64,000 nucleotides of DNA, taken from the NCBI GenBank assembly GCA_023212725.1, contig JALBYF010000001.1, positions 62,001 to 126,000 on the forward strand. Direction: 5' to 3'. Positions 10,340-19,094 of the stretch are shown piece by piece (position 1 is the stretch's first letter; every line of letters starts with the position of its first letter). A program made the translations under genes and the position numbers. The notes below the pieces were generated by a model. That model worked only from the letters and a program-made list of their open reading frames with translations. It was not told the DNA's origin and did no database searches. The stretch is from Tranzscheliella williamsii (lineage: Eukaryota; Basidiomycota; Ustilaginomycetes; Ustilaginales; Ustilaginaceae).

Positions 10340-11115
10340 GTCTGATCTGGATGGCATGCCGCCCTGGGCATACACTACAGAAGTGCACGGAATCGCACAG
10401 TGGCAGTGAGGCCAAAAGCGCCCCTACATGGCCTATCTTGGCTGCGTCTGCTTGCAGCTACTAGCAGCCACGGTGCTGCCTCTGTTGCTGCCGACTACCG
10501 TGTGGAACTCTTTCCTCTCCCTCCTTGCCTGCTGCATGTTGTTTCACTTTTGCGTCAACTATCAATGGCATCAAAACCAAAACCTTTCTCTTTGCCGAGC
10601 CGTGCTGCCGCCGTGGTTGTCTGAGCTTGAACGTGTGACTGCGTGCAGAACAGGGCACGGCAAGTAGCATTCGCTGTGGGCCCGCAATGTAAAGCTGGAC
10701 AGCGAGTGTCGGCATGCTGGACTCCAAGTGCGGAACAGGCCGATGGATCGGGTCGGATCTGCCGTGCGAGGAGGCGGCTGGAGGCCATCACGCGCGGGCC
10801 GGGGCAACCAAGCGTGGGAAGCCGATCTTCGGATCCTGCCGCGTTCAGCAGGGCGCCGGTGCCGCAGGTGCCAGGGTTCCCAGCGCGGAGTGGCACGATG
10901 CTGAGCAGCAGCCTGCCCATCCGGACTGCGCTGGAGAGAGTCAAGCGCAGGTGCTGCCCAACCTATGAAGGGAGCCTCTCGCTGGCGGGCAAGCACTCGT
11001 TGTTAGGTCGGAGTGAAATCCTCGGGTTTGCGTTCGAACTGCGCAAACCGCCTCGACTTTCTTCCTGACAGCTACGCAAACGGACTGCCGGCGTAACCAA
11101 GGGACGAGCACCAGG
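10340..11115. other. Intergenic region after eIF5A and before DUS4
   Basis: These 776 bases hold the eIF5A 3' untranslated region and the DUS4 promoter. I see no gene, RNA gene or repeat here. Confidence 0.5.
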
Positions 11116-12465
11116 ATGGCGATAGACATCGGGCGAGTTGGTAGCGGAGGTGCGCGTGACGGATGCGCGGGGGATGGCGGGGATGTGGTGGAGCTGCCAC
11201 CGCATCTGCTGCTGGATGCGTTCGGGGGGCTGAATGTGTGCGCGCCGATGGTGCGCTACTCGAAGCTGGCCTTCCGGACGCTGGTCTCGCGCTACGACAC
11301 GCACATCACCACGACGCCCATGATCCTGGCGCGCGAGTTCAGCCGCACCGAGGCGGCGCGCAATTCAGAGTTCTCGACCAACGCGTACGAGCGCGGCACC
11401 TACTGGCTGCAGCCGGGTGTAGCAGAGTCGTCGGCTAGCGCGCAGCGGTTGATAGAGCGGGGGGAGGAGAGGGCCGAGAAAGCAAGCGGGGAGGAGGCGA
11501 GGGAGGCGGAGGCGAAGGAGGAGCGGCGGGCGCGCGAGCGGGTGCGGGTGCGCGGGGCGCTGGTGTGCCAGTTTGCAGCGAGCGAGGGGGGGGTATTTGC
11601 GGATGCGGCGGAGCTGGTGGGCGGGTTCGTGGACGGGGTGGACCTGAACTGCGGATGCCCGCAGACGTGGGCGTACGAGGAGGAGCTGGGGTCGTATCTG
11701 CTGCGGCAGCCCGAGACGGTGCGCGAGATGGTGCGCGCAGCCAAGGCGCGTCTCGGCGAAGCATTCTGCGTCTCGGTCAAGATCCGCGTCGACCCGGACC
11801 TGCGACTGACCGACACGCTGGTGCGCAATGCTCTGCACGCCGGCGCTTCTCTCCTCTCCATCCACGGCCGCACCCGCTGGCAAGCTTCCACCCATCCCGT
11901 CGACCTCGACGCCATCCGCTTCGCCGTCGACGCCGCCAACGCCTGCGGCTTCCGCACCGCTTGGGGCTCCCGAGGCGCTGCCGCTGCCCGCTTTGCAGAC
12001 GGCGGCAGCGGCGGCCCTGTCCCCTGCATCGCCAATGGTGACGTCTGGTCCCTCGCAGACGCAGTCCACCACCGCCAGCACACCGGCGCCCGCGCCGCCA
12101 TGAGCGCACGCGGCCTCCTCGCCAATCCCGCTCTCTTCGCCGGCTACGACACAACGCCCCCCGAAGCCATCGCCCTCTTCCACACCCTCGCCACCAGCTG
12201 GGGCCTTCACACCGCACTCCTCCAGCGCCATCTCGCATACATGCTCGAAGCCAGCTTTCAGACCCGCGCAGAGGCCATCCACTTCAACTCGCTCAGCGGC
12301 GCAGCCGCCACTACCGACTGGCTCGCCGAACAAGGTCTTCTCCCCTCGCCACGCCACGCAGACCCGCTCGCTGCCAGGTTCGGCTACACCACCCCCAGCA
12401 AGCTCTCCTCTCCCGCTTCTCCCTCCCTCTCCCAGATGCTCGCTGGCACTGGCCTCGTCATCTAG
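11116..12465 (+). CDS. DUS4: tRNA-dihydrouridine(20a/20b) synthase, Dus4 type
   Basis: This is a single exon of 449 residues. Dus4 is an FMN enzyme that reduces uridines 20a and 20b in the tRNA D-loop using NADPH. The TIM-barrel start NVCAPMVRYSKLAFRTLV and the PMILAREFSR block are specific to Dus4. The active-site segment is DLNCGCPQTW, residues 176-185, with C181 as the predicted acid cysteine after N178. FMN and substrate blocks follow: VKIRVDP, LLSIHGRTRWQ, PCIANGDVWS and AAMSARGLLANPALF. An unusual, very charged insertion (about residues 108-146, runs of Glu/Arg/Ala) sits between barrel elements and probably forms an external helix. The C-terminal helical tRNA-binding region is present. 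Codon use is strongly GC-rich in the first half. Confidence 0.92.
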   Translation: MAIDIGRVGSGGARDGCAGDGGDVVELPPHLLLDAFGGLNVCAPMVRYSKLAFRTLVSRYDTHITTTPMILAREFSRTEAARNSEFSTNAYERGTYWLQPGVAESSASAQRLIERGEERAEKASGEEAREAEAKEERRARERVRVRGALVCQFAASEGGVFADAAELVGGFVDGVDLNCGCPQTWAYEEELGSYLLRQPETVREMVRAAKARLGEAFCVSVKIRVDPDLRLTDTLVRNALHAGASLLSIHGRTRWQASTHPVDLDAIRFAVDAANACGFRTAWGSRGAAAARFADGGSGGPVPCIANGDVWSLADAVHHRQHTGARAAMSARGLLANPALFAGYDTTPPEAIALFHTLATSWGLHTALLQRHLAYMLEASFQTRAEAIHFNSLSGAAATTDWLAEQGLLPSPRHADPLAARFGYTTPSKLSSPASPSLSQMLAGTGLVI

Positions 12466-12706
12466 CCGCCGGGCTCCGCCGCCATCACCCTCGCCCTCAT
12501 CTTTGCATTTCCGGCTCTGCTTCCACTGCACCAGCACACATCGACTCGTCTTGTATTTGTACACGCAGCCAGTGAAGCACCTCCTTTCCTGCGCTTTTCC
12601 GTCTCGCTGCGCGCATGGTGGAGAGTGGAAGTATGTTGTTACGGGGGGGCCGGGTGCGGTCTGGTGGAGGGTATGTACAGGGCGGGGGTGGAGGCGGGGT
12701 GGTATG

Positions 12707-13219
12707 CTATGCGGCGATCTGGCTGGGTTCTGAGGGGGCGGGGGGCGGGGGTGCGTCGTCCCAGCGGATGTTGAAGCGGGTGACGCGGGGTTTGGAGACG
12801 AGGACTTCGCGGCGGACCTGGGTGAGGTCGACGCGCTCGGGCGGGTTCTCGCGGAGCTCGTCCGAGTGGTAGGCGTTGTTGACGTAGTAGCCGACGCGGA
12901 TGAACTCCTGGTTCTTGTACGACGCGGTGAGCAGGATCACGGTCACGCCGAGCAGATCCTCCGGCGGAATCTTGGCAGGCGACGGCGCAGCAGCCTCAAA
13001 CTCGAACGAGTTGACCCCCACCGGCACCGGCCCCACCATGCAGTTGTCCAGCTCCTGATCGTACTTTTCGTCCCCCGCCGAACCGACATAGACCAGCTTC
13101 CACTCGATGTCGTCCTCCAGCGGCGAAATGCATTCGAATGTGATCTTGAAGATATACGGATCCTCGAACTTGGCCTCGGCATTCAGAATCTCGACGCTCT
13201 GCAGATGGACGATCGACAT
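12707..13219 (-). CDS. ASF1: Histone H3-H4 chaperone Asf1
   Basis: One exon of 170 residues, starting MSIVHLQSVEILN at 13219. Asf1 binds the H3-H4 dimer and passes it to CAF-1 or HIR during replication and transcription. The immunoglobulin-like core is complete: FEDPYIFKITFECISPLEDDIEWKLVYVGSA, then YDQELDNCMVGPVPVG and GVTVILLTASYKNQEFIRVGYYVNN. The C-terminal H4-contact segment is recognisable in VTRFNIRWDDAPPP. The tail after the core is very short (about 14 residues), unlike the long acidic tail of budding yeast Asf1 and more like other fungi. The start has no competing upstream ATG. It converges on DUS4 with 241 bases between stops. Confidence 0.96.
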   Translation of the reverse strand: MSIVHLQSVEILNAEAKFEDPYIFKITFECISPLEDDIEWKLVYVGSAGDEKYDQELDNCMVGPVPVGVNSFEFEAAAPSPAKIPPEDLLGVTVILLTASYKNQEFIRVGYYVNNAYHSDELRENPPERVDLTQVRREVLVSKPRVTRFNIRWDDAPPPPAPSEPSQIAA

Positions 13220-14016
13220 GGTGTGCTCAGACCACCCGCCACGGGCGACACGGCGAACAAGCGGGAAAAGCGGCGGCAGCAGCCCTAGCGTAGAAGCGCA
13301 CGGTCAACGGTAGGCGGCAGTTGTTCGACGGTGCAGGGCTGATGTTCCAGTACTGACGATGCTGGTGGTGCTGGTGATGATGGTGCTGGTGTCCAGTATG
13401 GATGGTGCGGAAGAAAGCGCTTTCAGGAAAAGGCCCTCTTGCGCCCACTTTCGAGTGGCTCTGCAGGCGATGCGGTCTAATTTAGGCGCGACGCGCAAAG
13501 AGCGCAGCCAACCAACACTAAGGGCACGAACAACAACACTCTAACAAGACCTGAAAACATCTCTATGTTAGATCACTTTAGCCCGTGTGTTAGGGTTATC
13601 AGATGCTCGACTTTTATGCGATTGGCCACTCCGGATGACGTCAAAGGGGCAGCTTCCCTTTTGGGTTGCTTACAACGTCGACGCCGCCTGCACTGCTGAC
13701 GTTGGCATTCACAGTACTTGATTCACACATCGGCATCTGGAGAAAGGCCTTGTAACGGCGATCCACTTCAGGCAGCAGCGGCGCTAGGCTGTAGTGCGCA
13801 GAAACGACGGTGCAGCAGCTCAGCGGTGCGTCTGACGTAGTTGATGTGCTCAGCGCAGACACGAGCGTGGCTAGCGTCTGTCGGCGGCAGTTGTGCCTGA
13901 CATGAAGAGGAAAAGAGTATAAAGACTTGCGACTTGGGCAAAGGCCGACTTTTCGACCCGACTGCCTGTTCCAAGGACACTCGGGTTGCCTTTCGCACGC
14001 CAGCCAACCGACGCGT
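13220..14016. promoter_or_regulatory. Divergent promoter between ASF1 and the coiled-coil gene
   Basis: This 0.8 kb region holds no gene. It contains a telobox-like TTAGGGTTA at 13590-13598. A TATAAA at 13918-13923 lies about 95 bases upstream of the plus-strand gene at 14017, within an open frame that has no ATG of its own before 14017. Confidence 0.45.
13590..13598 (+). promoter_or_regulatory. Telobox-like TTAGGGTTA element
   Basis: This is the second telobox-like site in the window. It lies 371 bases upstream of the ASF1 start and 419 bases upstream of the coiled-coil gene. Binding by a Myb/Tbf1-type factor is inferred from the motif alone. Confidence 0.4.
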
Positions 14017-14586
14017 ATGGACAGCAAAGACATCAAGAAGGCGGAGAAGGCGATGGCCAAGGAGGCCAAGGGGGACGAGAAGCAGCTGAAGGCGGCGCGC
14101 AAGGCGTTTGAGGCGGGCAAGAAGAAGGAAGCCAAGCTGGGCAAGCAGCAGGCCAAGGCGGAGAAGGAGCATCAGAAGGCGATCCGGACCGAGCACAAGC
14201 TGCAGGCGAAGCTCGACAAGGCGCAGACCAAGCACAATGCGGCGGTGCGGACGCTGGAGGAGAAGCGGATGCAGATGGACCAGACGCAGAAGGCCATCGG
14301 CGCGCACCAGGCGCACGTTCAGCAGGCCGAGCAGCGCCTCGCCTCCGCCCAGCAGCACAAACAGCACGCCGAGCACGAGCGCCACCGACACAAGGAATCC
14401 CTCGTCGCTACCAAACCCAGCGACCCAAGCCCCCTCGATCACGTCACCCCTCACACCCACGACACCGCCGACACCGCCAACACCACCGCCCACCCTTCCG
14501 CCTCCAACAACCTCGAACCATCCACCCACCTACCCTCCGCCCACCCCACCGCGGCCCATCAGCCCCCCGCCGTCGGCGCATACTGA
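14017..14586 (+). CDS. Small Lys/Ala/Gln-rich coiled-coil protein of unknown function
   Basis: The ATG at 14017 gives 189 residues. Residues 1 to about 125 are a highly charged continuous helix (MDSKDIKKAEKAMAKEAKG and on), with repeated Lys/Glu/Ala/Gln heptads that predict a coiled coil. From about residue 128 the sequence becomes rich in His, Thr, Pro, Ser and Asn with no fold visible. There is no signal peptide, membrane segment or known domain. The frame remains open upstream to 13927 but without an ATG, and a TATAAA box sits in that upstream stretch, which supports 14017. Similar small coiled-coil proteins occur in other basidiomycetes, but I do not recognise a function. Codon use matches the neighbouring genes, so it is probably real. 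Confidence 0.7.
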   Translation: MDSKDIKKAEKAMAKEAKGDEKQLKAARKAFEAGKKKEAKLGKQQAKAEKEHQKAIRTEHKLQAKLDKAQTKHNAAVRTLEEKRMQMDQTQKAIGAHQAHVQQAEQRLASAQQHKQHAEHERHRHKESLVATKPSDPSPLDHVTPHTHDTADTANTTAHPSASNNLEPSTHLPSAHPTAAHQPPAVGAY

Positions 14587-15050
14587 TCTCCCCAGTCTCA
14601 GCACTCATCCTACCTGAAACATCCCCCTCGCTGCGCCTGTCGCATAGCGTAGCTAGCAGCATCATGTTCCCCCTTTGCCTCCATATACCACGCTTGACTC
14701 TGACCATTGTATATCCGTAACCCACTAGAGCCCCCGTGCCGATACCCATACAAGCAAATCTTCCGACACTTTGACATCCCTTGTGACTCGTTCTAGATAG
14801 CACTCTGCAGGCCAAAGGTGCGATTTCTCGTGGACTGAGAAAGAGAAAGGGTCGTGAAATTCGTACGTCATTAAATGGACAATTAATGGGGGTATGCTTA
14901 GCAGGTATGATAACGAGCGGAGAGAATAGGATACGATGCATGCGGGAACAGGGAGCAGGCGAGACGGGACTAGAATGGCGAAAACCAACGAGACGGATGG
15001 CGTCGGTTCGTCAAGGTGGTGGAGCGGATGCAAGGGCGCGGTGGATCGCT
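14587..15050. other. Convergent 3' region between the coiled-coil gene and the Don1-like GEF
   Basis: These 464 bases are AT-richer than their surroundings and hold the two facing 3' ends. I see no gene or repeat. Confidence 0.5.
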
Positions 15051-18000
15051 CTAGTTCTTTCTGTCCGCCGATGATGCAGAAAGGGAAGTGGAGCTGAGCA
15101 GTGGGCCGTAGAAGCTGCTCAGCCGTGCCGCCGCGCTCATAGGTCTTTTCTTTTGGGGACGTAGGTGCGGTGGGATGCTGCTGGCAGCTGCTCCTGCTGG
15201 TGACCGCGCATGAAGCATGGAAGGCTTGAAGGGTTCGGTCGTCTTGACGGGACTGCTCGTAGCTGAGGTCTGCCGAGTTGTCCGTGTACAGTCCGCTACA
15301 TGTGCTCCCTCCTCGGCTGCTTCGCGGATGGCGTCCGATCTGATGCCGCCAAAGTAGCCTGCATCCATGATGCTGGTAGCGCCGCCACCTCTTCTCCCCA
15401 CCCCACCCGGTGGTACTTCTGCCTCAGGCGTTGTAAGCCGCGGTGTCACCAGTCTGAATGTACCGGATCCAGAGGTGGCCGCCTGGATCTGTGGACTCAG
15501 ATGACTGGTGAAAAGGTGGTGAGCTTCCGTTGCAGAGGCACGCATTTGCATGCCTCCCGCGCTGGCGGATGGCACGCGTGCGCCCGGCGAAATGGATGAG
15601 CCGGCAAGCGACTTGGATCGGGCCGGCAGCGCGGGCGCCTTGAGTTGCTGTGGGGTCTTCACCAAAGTTGAGGCAGATGATGGTTCGAGCGGCACAAGTG
15701 GTGTCGCACCGCTCGTCTGTGTCTGCAGCGGCGTGTGTGAGGGTGCAAGCTCCTCGAAGCGCAGTGACTTGGGACGAACTGATCTGCTCGACTTCTTTGC
15801 CAGTGCTGATACGGCAGGGCGGACCGGTGACGAGTCGGACACCACTCGGATAGGCACGCTCGCCGATTCGGAATCCGACTCTGAGCACGGCGACTCGTGG
15901 CCCACCGGAGGAGTCAAGGGCGAGGGTCCACGGCTGCAGTCAACGTCTGTGTCGGCGTCATCCGAGGTTTGTCGGTACGAGGATTGACCTGTGTTGGTGC
16001 CTTCGTCTGTGCCATCACTCGGATTCGATGTCATCTCTGCGCTGGTAGGCTCCAGAGTCGCGTCGAGGTGCTGTCCCAATGCCTCGTCAGGCGAATCCGG
16101 AGGGAAGACGCTGTCGTAGCACCGGTCGCACGCACGTGCGGGCCTGTCGGCTTCTCCTTCCTCGTAGCTAGGGATAAGAAACGAACGCTGCGAGCACGTC
16201 CAGCAAACAACCTGTCCGCACAACCTGCAGTGGTGCTTGCGTCTCCACATGCCGAACAGCTCAGAGCAGTTGCAGCACTTATCGGCCCGGCTATCCGGTA
16301 CCCACACAGGTGCGTTGTAGTCCTCCAACACTCGGAGCGGCTTTGTGGGCATCGGTGTCGAATTTGGACCCAGTAGGTTAGCCAGCGATAGGTTGTTGCC
16401 CGAGGCAGAGAAGGAGGGAAACGAAGGTGGGCGGAGGATATTGGTCAAGGAATCGACACGTGAGCGTACGTGATCCCCCGCACTGGCCTTCGTTGTTGCC
16501 TCCCCCAACGCGTCTGCATCCATGCCTTCGGCTTCGGCTTCGTTAATGGCAGAGTCTTGACCAGCAAGGCTCGTACCGGAAAGATAGGCCCCTAGGCTTT
16601 GTGTGCTGAGCCGGCGGTTGTTGGTTTTGGTTGCGTCTAGCTTGTACAGTGATCTTCGCCTTTCCCTCTTGGCCTCGATGCTGTCTTCATCTGCCTTTAG
16701 CGTTCTTCTGGCAGACAAGAAGTCGGCTCTCGCTTCACGGATCGTCGTGAGCCAGGCATCCTTGCTGGCTGCGTTCTCAGCATAGATGGCAAAAGATTTG
16801 TCTGGCGTACGGATCTCAAGGCAGTGACGCAGGCCTTCATGGACGCTGTCCTCGACGCCGACCACGGTGCAATCGCGGAGTGGAAATTTAGCTCGGAACT
16901 GCAGCTGGTGGCCTGCCAGCGAGAATATGGCACCGGCAAGCGGCGTATAGGCCTCAGGCACCGAAAAGGTCCGCATACGGGGGTTGACCTGGTTGGCAGA
17001 AGGGCCAGGAGCCAAGACGGACTCGATCGGCGATGAGGTCTCCGAGGGTAAGAGAGGTTGTTCAAATAGAGGGCCGCCATAGAGGCCTCCCTTCTGTGCG
17101 AGCATGAGCCAAGCAGCAGAAGCCGACTCCATGCCTCCAGAGATAGGGCTGGCGTAAATCAGGCAGTCGGTAAAGAGGAAAAACTCTCGAGGTTGTATGT
17201 TTCTTCGACAAGTCTTCATCAGGGTACCCCTCTTGATCAAGTTGCGCCCCGGCACTACGAGCGGTTCGGTCAAGCCTTGAAGACTCTTTTGCAGGCTGAG
17301 CAAGGTCAGCACCATTTCGTGCTGCCGAACGTTCTCATTGATGTAGGATGCAACCTGTTCGATCATCTGCCCAGCTCGCAAGAGATCGCTCCGGTCAGCA
17401 TGGCCTTCAGGGGTACAGTTGATGAGATCATCGACAAGTAGCTTATACCTCGGGATCCGCTGAACTAGAGTGAGGAGATGGGCCTGAAGACCAAGGCCGA
17501 ATCCGAAGGCCTGCCGGCCAGTAGATGTCGAGGCCTCTTTCTCCTTGGCCCGACGCTTTTGCTCAGTCTCTTTAAGGAACTTGGCAAATAGTTCGTTCGA
17601 TTTCTGCTCCGACTCGATACGTTGCAATGCGCTGCTGAAGTTCTTGACATATAGGGAATACATCTTGAGAAACGGCGCTAATGTGACAAGGATGTCGCCG
17701 ACTGCGTGTTGAGCTGGATCCCACGAGAGGTCGGCGGAGGAGTGAGAACTGTCGTTTGCTACTGCGTTCAGCTTCATGCCAGGATCGCGTCCGAGCCTTG
17801 CTTCAAGCTGACTGAGAAGCTCTTTGCTGAGCTGAAAGATATCGGAGAAATTGGAGAAAATCTCTCCCATTGCCTTGCGGGAGAGGATTGCGGAGGGTGG
17901 AGCTGCCGCACTGCCGAGGGGCGGAGACAAAGAAGCGCCTTTGCCGCGGCCGAGGCTTGTCAGGAGGGGCTGATAGTACTCTTGCTCGATCAGAGTCAAG

Positions 18001-19094
18001 CTGGCTACAAAGGTTCGTTCTGTTTCAAGAAGTTCTTTGGCGCTTCTCTTCCGGCGCGCCATAACCAGAGATAGATCAGTAGCCTGGGAGGGTAATGTAG
18101 CCGACCTCCGGAGGAAGGTGCTGGGTCGTAGCGAGCCAGCCGAGAGCGTCGATGCTTGGCTCGGAGATCCTTGATGAGTAGCAGGCGTGGACGAGGAGAC
18201 AGAGCCAGTCTCGCCAGGAGCTTGGGAAAGCTTTTTCGGACTGGAAGGTACAGAGGCTGCTGTCGGCACATCAATAGACATGGCAGGAAAGTAGCCGACG
18301 TTGCTGCTGATGTTCCCGCCGCCAGTGTTGCTCGCGTTTGTGGTGTACGCTCGTTCATAGCTCCCCGTTTTCGGCCTGGGAAAAAGAGCAGTGGGTGCCA
18401 AGAAACCATGCACCATCTCGTCCTCGGGTAGACTCTCGAAGCTGGATATACTAGCGACGCTCATCCGGTGGCTCATGCTCGGGACGATGGGCATTGAAGG
18501 CCGCCGGTTGGAGACACCTGTACCATGAGTACTCTGAGCACGCACGCGGCGGCGTGTTTGTTCCCTGCTATTATTTCCATTGCCAGAGGTGGAGGGCCGG
18601 CTAGAGTTTAGCGAGGCTTGGTGGCTCTGCACGGAAACGAGACCAAGAGCAGAGGCCAGACCGGGACTGAGCAAGTCGGGACAGGCAGTCAACTGGCCTT
18701 GTACTTGGCTGCTTGCCGATGCGTTGGAGACAACGGAGGATGGACGGGAGGAGGCAAGCGTGGTATTGGATATGGGCCTGCTAAAGGCAGTATAAACTCC
18801 ATGAGACTCGGCTGAAGCGGAGGATGAGGCTGCCGATGAGTTGTCCGAGAAGACCGAGTTCCTCTGTCGTGGTTGATCTGGCGGAAGCTTGACGCTGGGG
18901 AAGGTTCTAGGGCCAGGAGGCGCCATCACGGTGCCATGGTCTCTGTGGTGGCCGCTGGCCGAGGTCGCTTCTGACCAATGCGATGGACCTGCGAAGGTGT
19001 TGGTAGATGCAAACTCAGCGTCGGCATGATTCAAGGGCGAAGACGGCAAAGTGGGAAAGGAAATGGATGAATCCTGCCTAGCCATTGTGGACAT
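15051..19094 (-). CDS. don1: Don1-like Cdc42 guanine nucleotide exchange factor (DH-PH-FYVE)
   Basis: One exon encodes 1347 residues. The N-terminal 340 residues are Ser/Thr-rich and probably disordered. The RhoGEF (DH) domain begins near residue 348 with RKRSAKELLETERTFVASL and includes LVQRIPRYKLLVDDLI. A PH domain runs from about 620 to 785 (LIKRGTLMKTCRRN, then AWLTTIREARADF). A FYVE finger near 925-1000 has all its hallmarks: WVPD, CCNCSELFG, RKHHCRLCG and VCWTCS, which bind PI3P on endosomes. This order matches the FGD family and Ustilago Don1, which activates Cdc42 on endosomes to form the secondary septum for cell separation. The 340-residue C-terminal tail is Ser/Pro-rich. Start MSTMARQ has a second Met at residue 4. 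Confidence 0.9.
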   Translation of the reverse strand: MSTMARQDSSISFPTLPSSPLNHADAEFASTNTFAGPSHWSEATSASGHHRDHGTVMAPPGPRTFPSVKLPPDQPRQRNSVFSDNSSAASSSASAESHGVYTAFSRPISNTTLASSRPSSVVSNASASSQVQGQLTACPDLLSPGLASALGLVSVQSHQASLNSSRPSTSGNGNNSREQTRRRVRAQSTHGTGVSNRRPSMPIVPSMSHRMSVASISSFESLPEDEMVHGFLAPTALFPRPKTGSYERAYTTNASNTGGGNISSNVGYFPAMSIDVPTAASVPSSPKKLSQAPGETGSVSSSTPATHQGSPSQASTLSAGSLRPSTFLRRSATLPSQATDLSLVMARRKRSAKELLETERTFVASLTLIEQEYYQPLLTSLGRGKGASLSPPLGSAAAPPSAILSRKAMGEIFSNFSDIFQLSKELLSQLEARLGRDPGMKLNAVANDSSHSSADLSWDPAQHAVGDILVTLAPFLKMYSLYVKNFSSALQRIESEQKSNELFAKFLKETEQKRRAKEKEASTSTGRQAFGFGLGLQAHLLTLVQRIPRYKLLVDDLINCTPEGHADRSDLLRAGQMIEQVASYINENVRQHEMVLTLLSLQKSLQGLTEPLVVPGRNLIKRGTLMKTCRRNIQPREFFLFTDCLIYASPISGGMESASAAWLMLAQKGGLYGGPLFEQPLLPSETSSPIESVLAPGPSANQVNPRMRTFSVPEAYTPLAGAIFSLAGHQLQFRAKFPLRDCTVVGVEDSVHEGLRHCLEIRTPDKSFAIYAENAASKDAWLTTIREARADFLSARRTLKADEDSIEAKRERRRSLYKLDATKTNNRRLSTQSLGAYLSGTSLAGQDSAINEAEAEGMDADALGEATTKASAGDHVRSRVDSLTNILRPPSFPSFSASGNNLSLANLLGPNSTPMPTKPLRVLEDYNAPVWVPDSRADKCCNCSELFGMWRRKHHCRLCGQVVCWTCSQRSFLIPSYEEGEADRPARACDRCYDSVFPPDSPDEALGQHLDATLEPTSAEMTSNPSDGTDEGTNTGQSSYRQTSDDADTDVDCSRGPSPLTPPVGHESPCSESDSESASVPIRVVSDSSPVRPAVSALAKKSSRSVRPKSLRFEELAPSHTPLQTQTSGATPLVPLEPSSASTLVKTPQQLKAPALPARSKSLAGSSISPGARVPSASAGGMQMRASATEAHHLFTSHLSPQIQAATSGSGTFRLVTPRLTTPEAEVPPGGVGRRGGGATSIMDAGYFGGIRSDAIREAAEEGAHVADCTRTTRQTSATSSPVKTTEPFKPSMLHARSPAGAAASSIPPHLRPQKKRPMSAAARLSSFYGPLLSSTSLSASSADRKN

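Noticed and set aside
11365..12564. 399-codon open frame antisense to DUS4
   Set aside because: Shadow of a very GC-rich coding region; DUS4 motifs prove the plus strand is coding.
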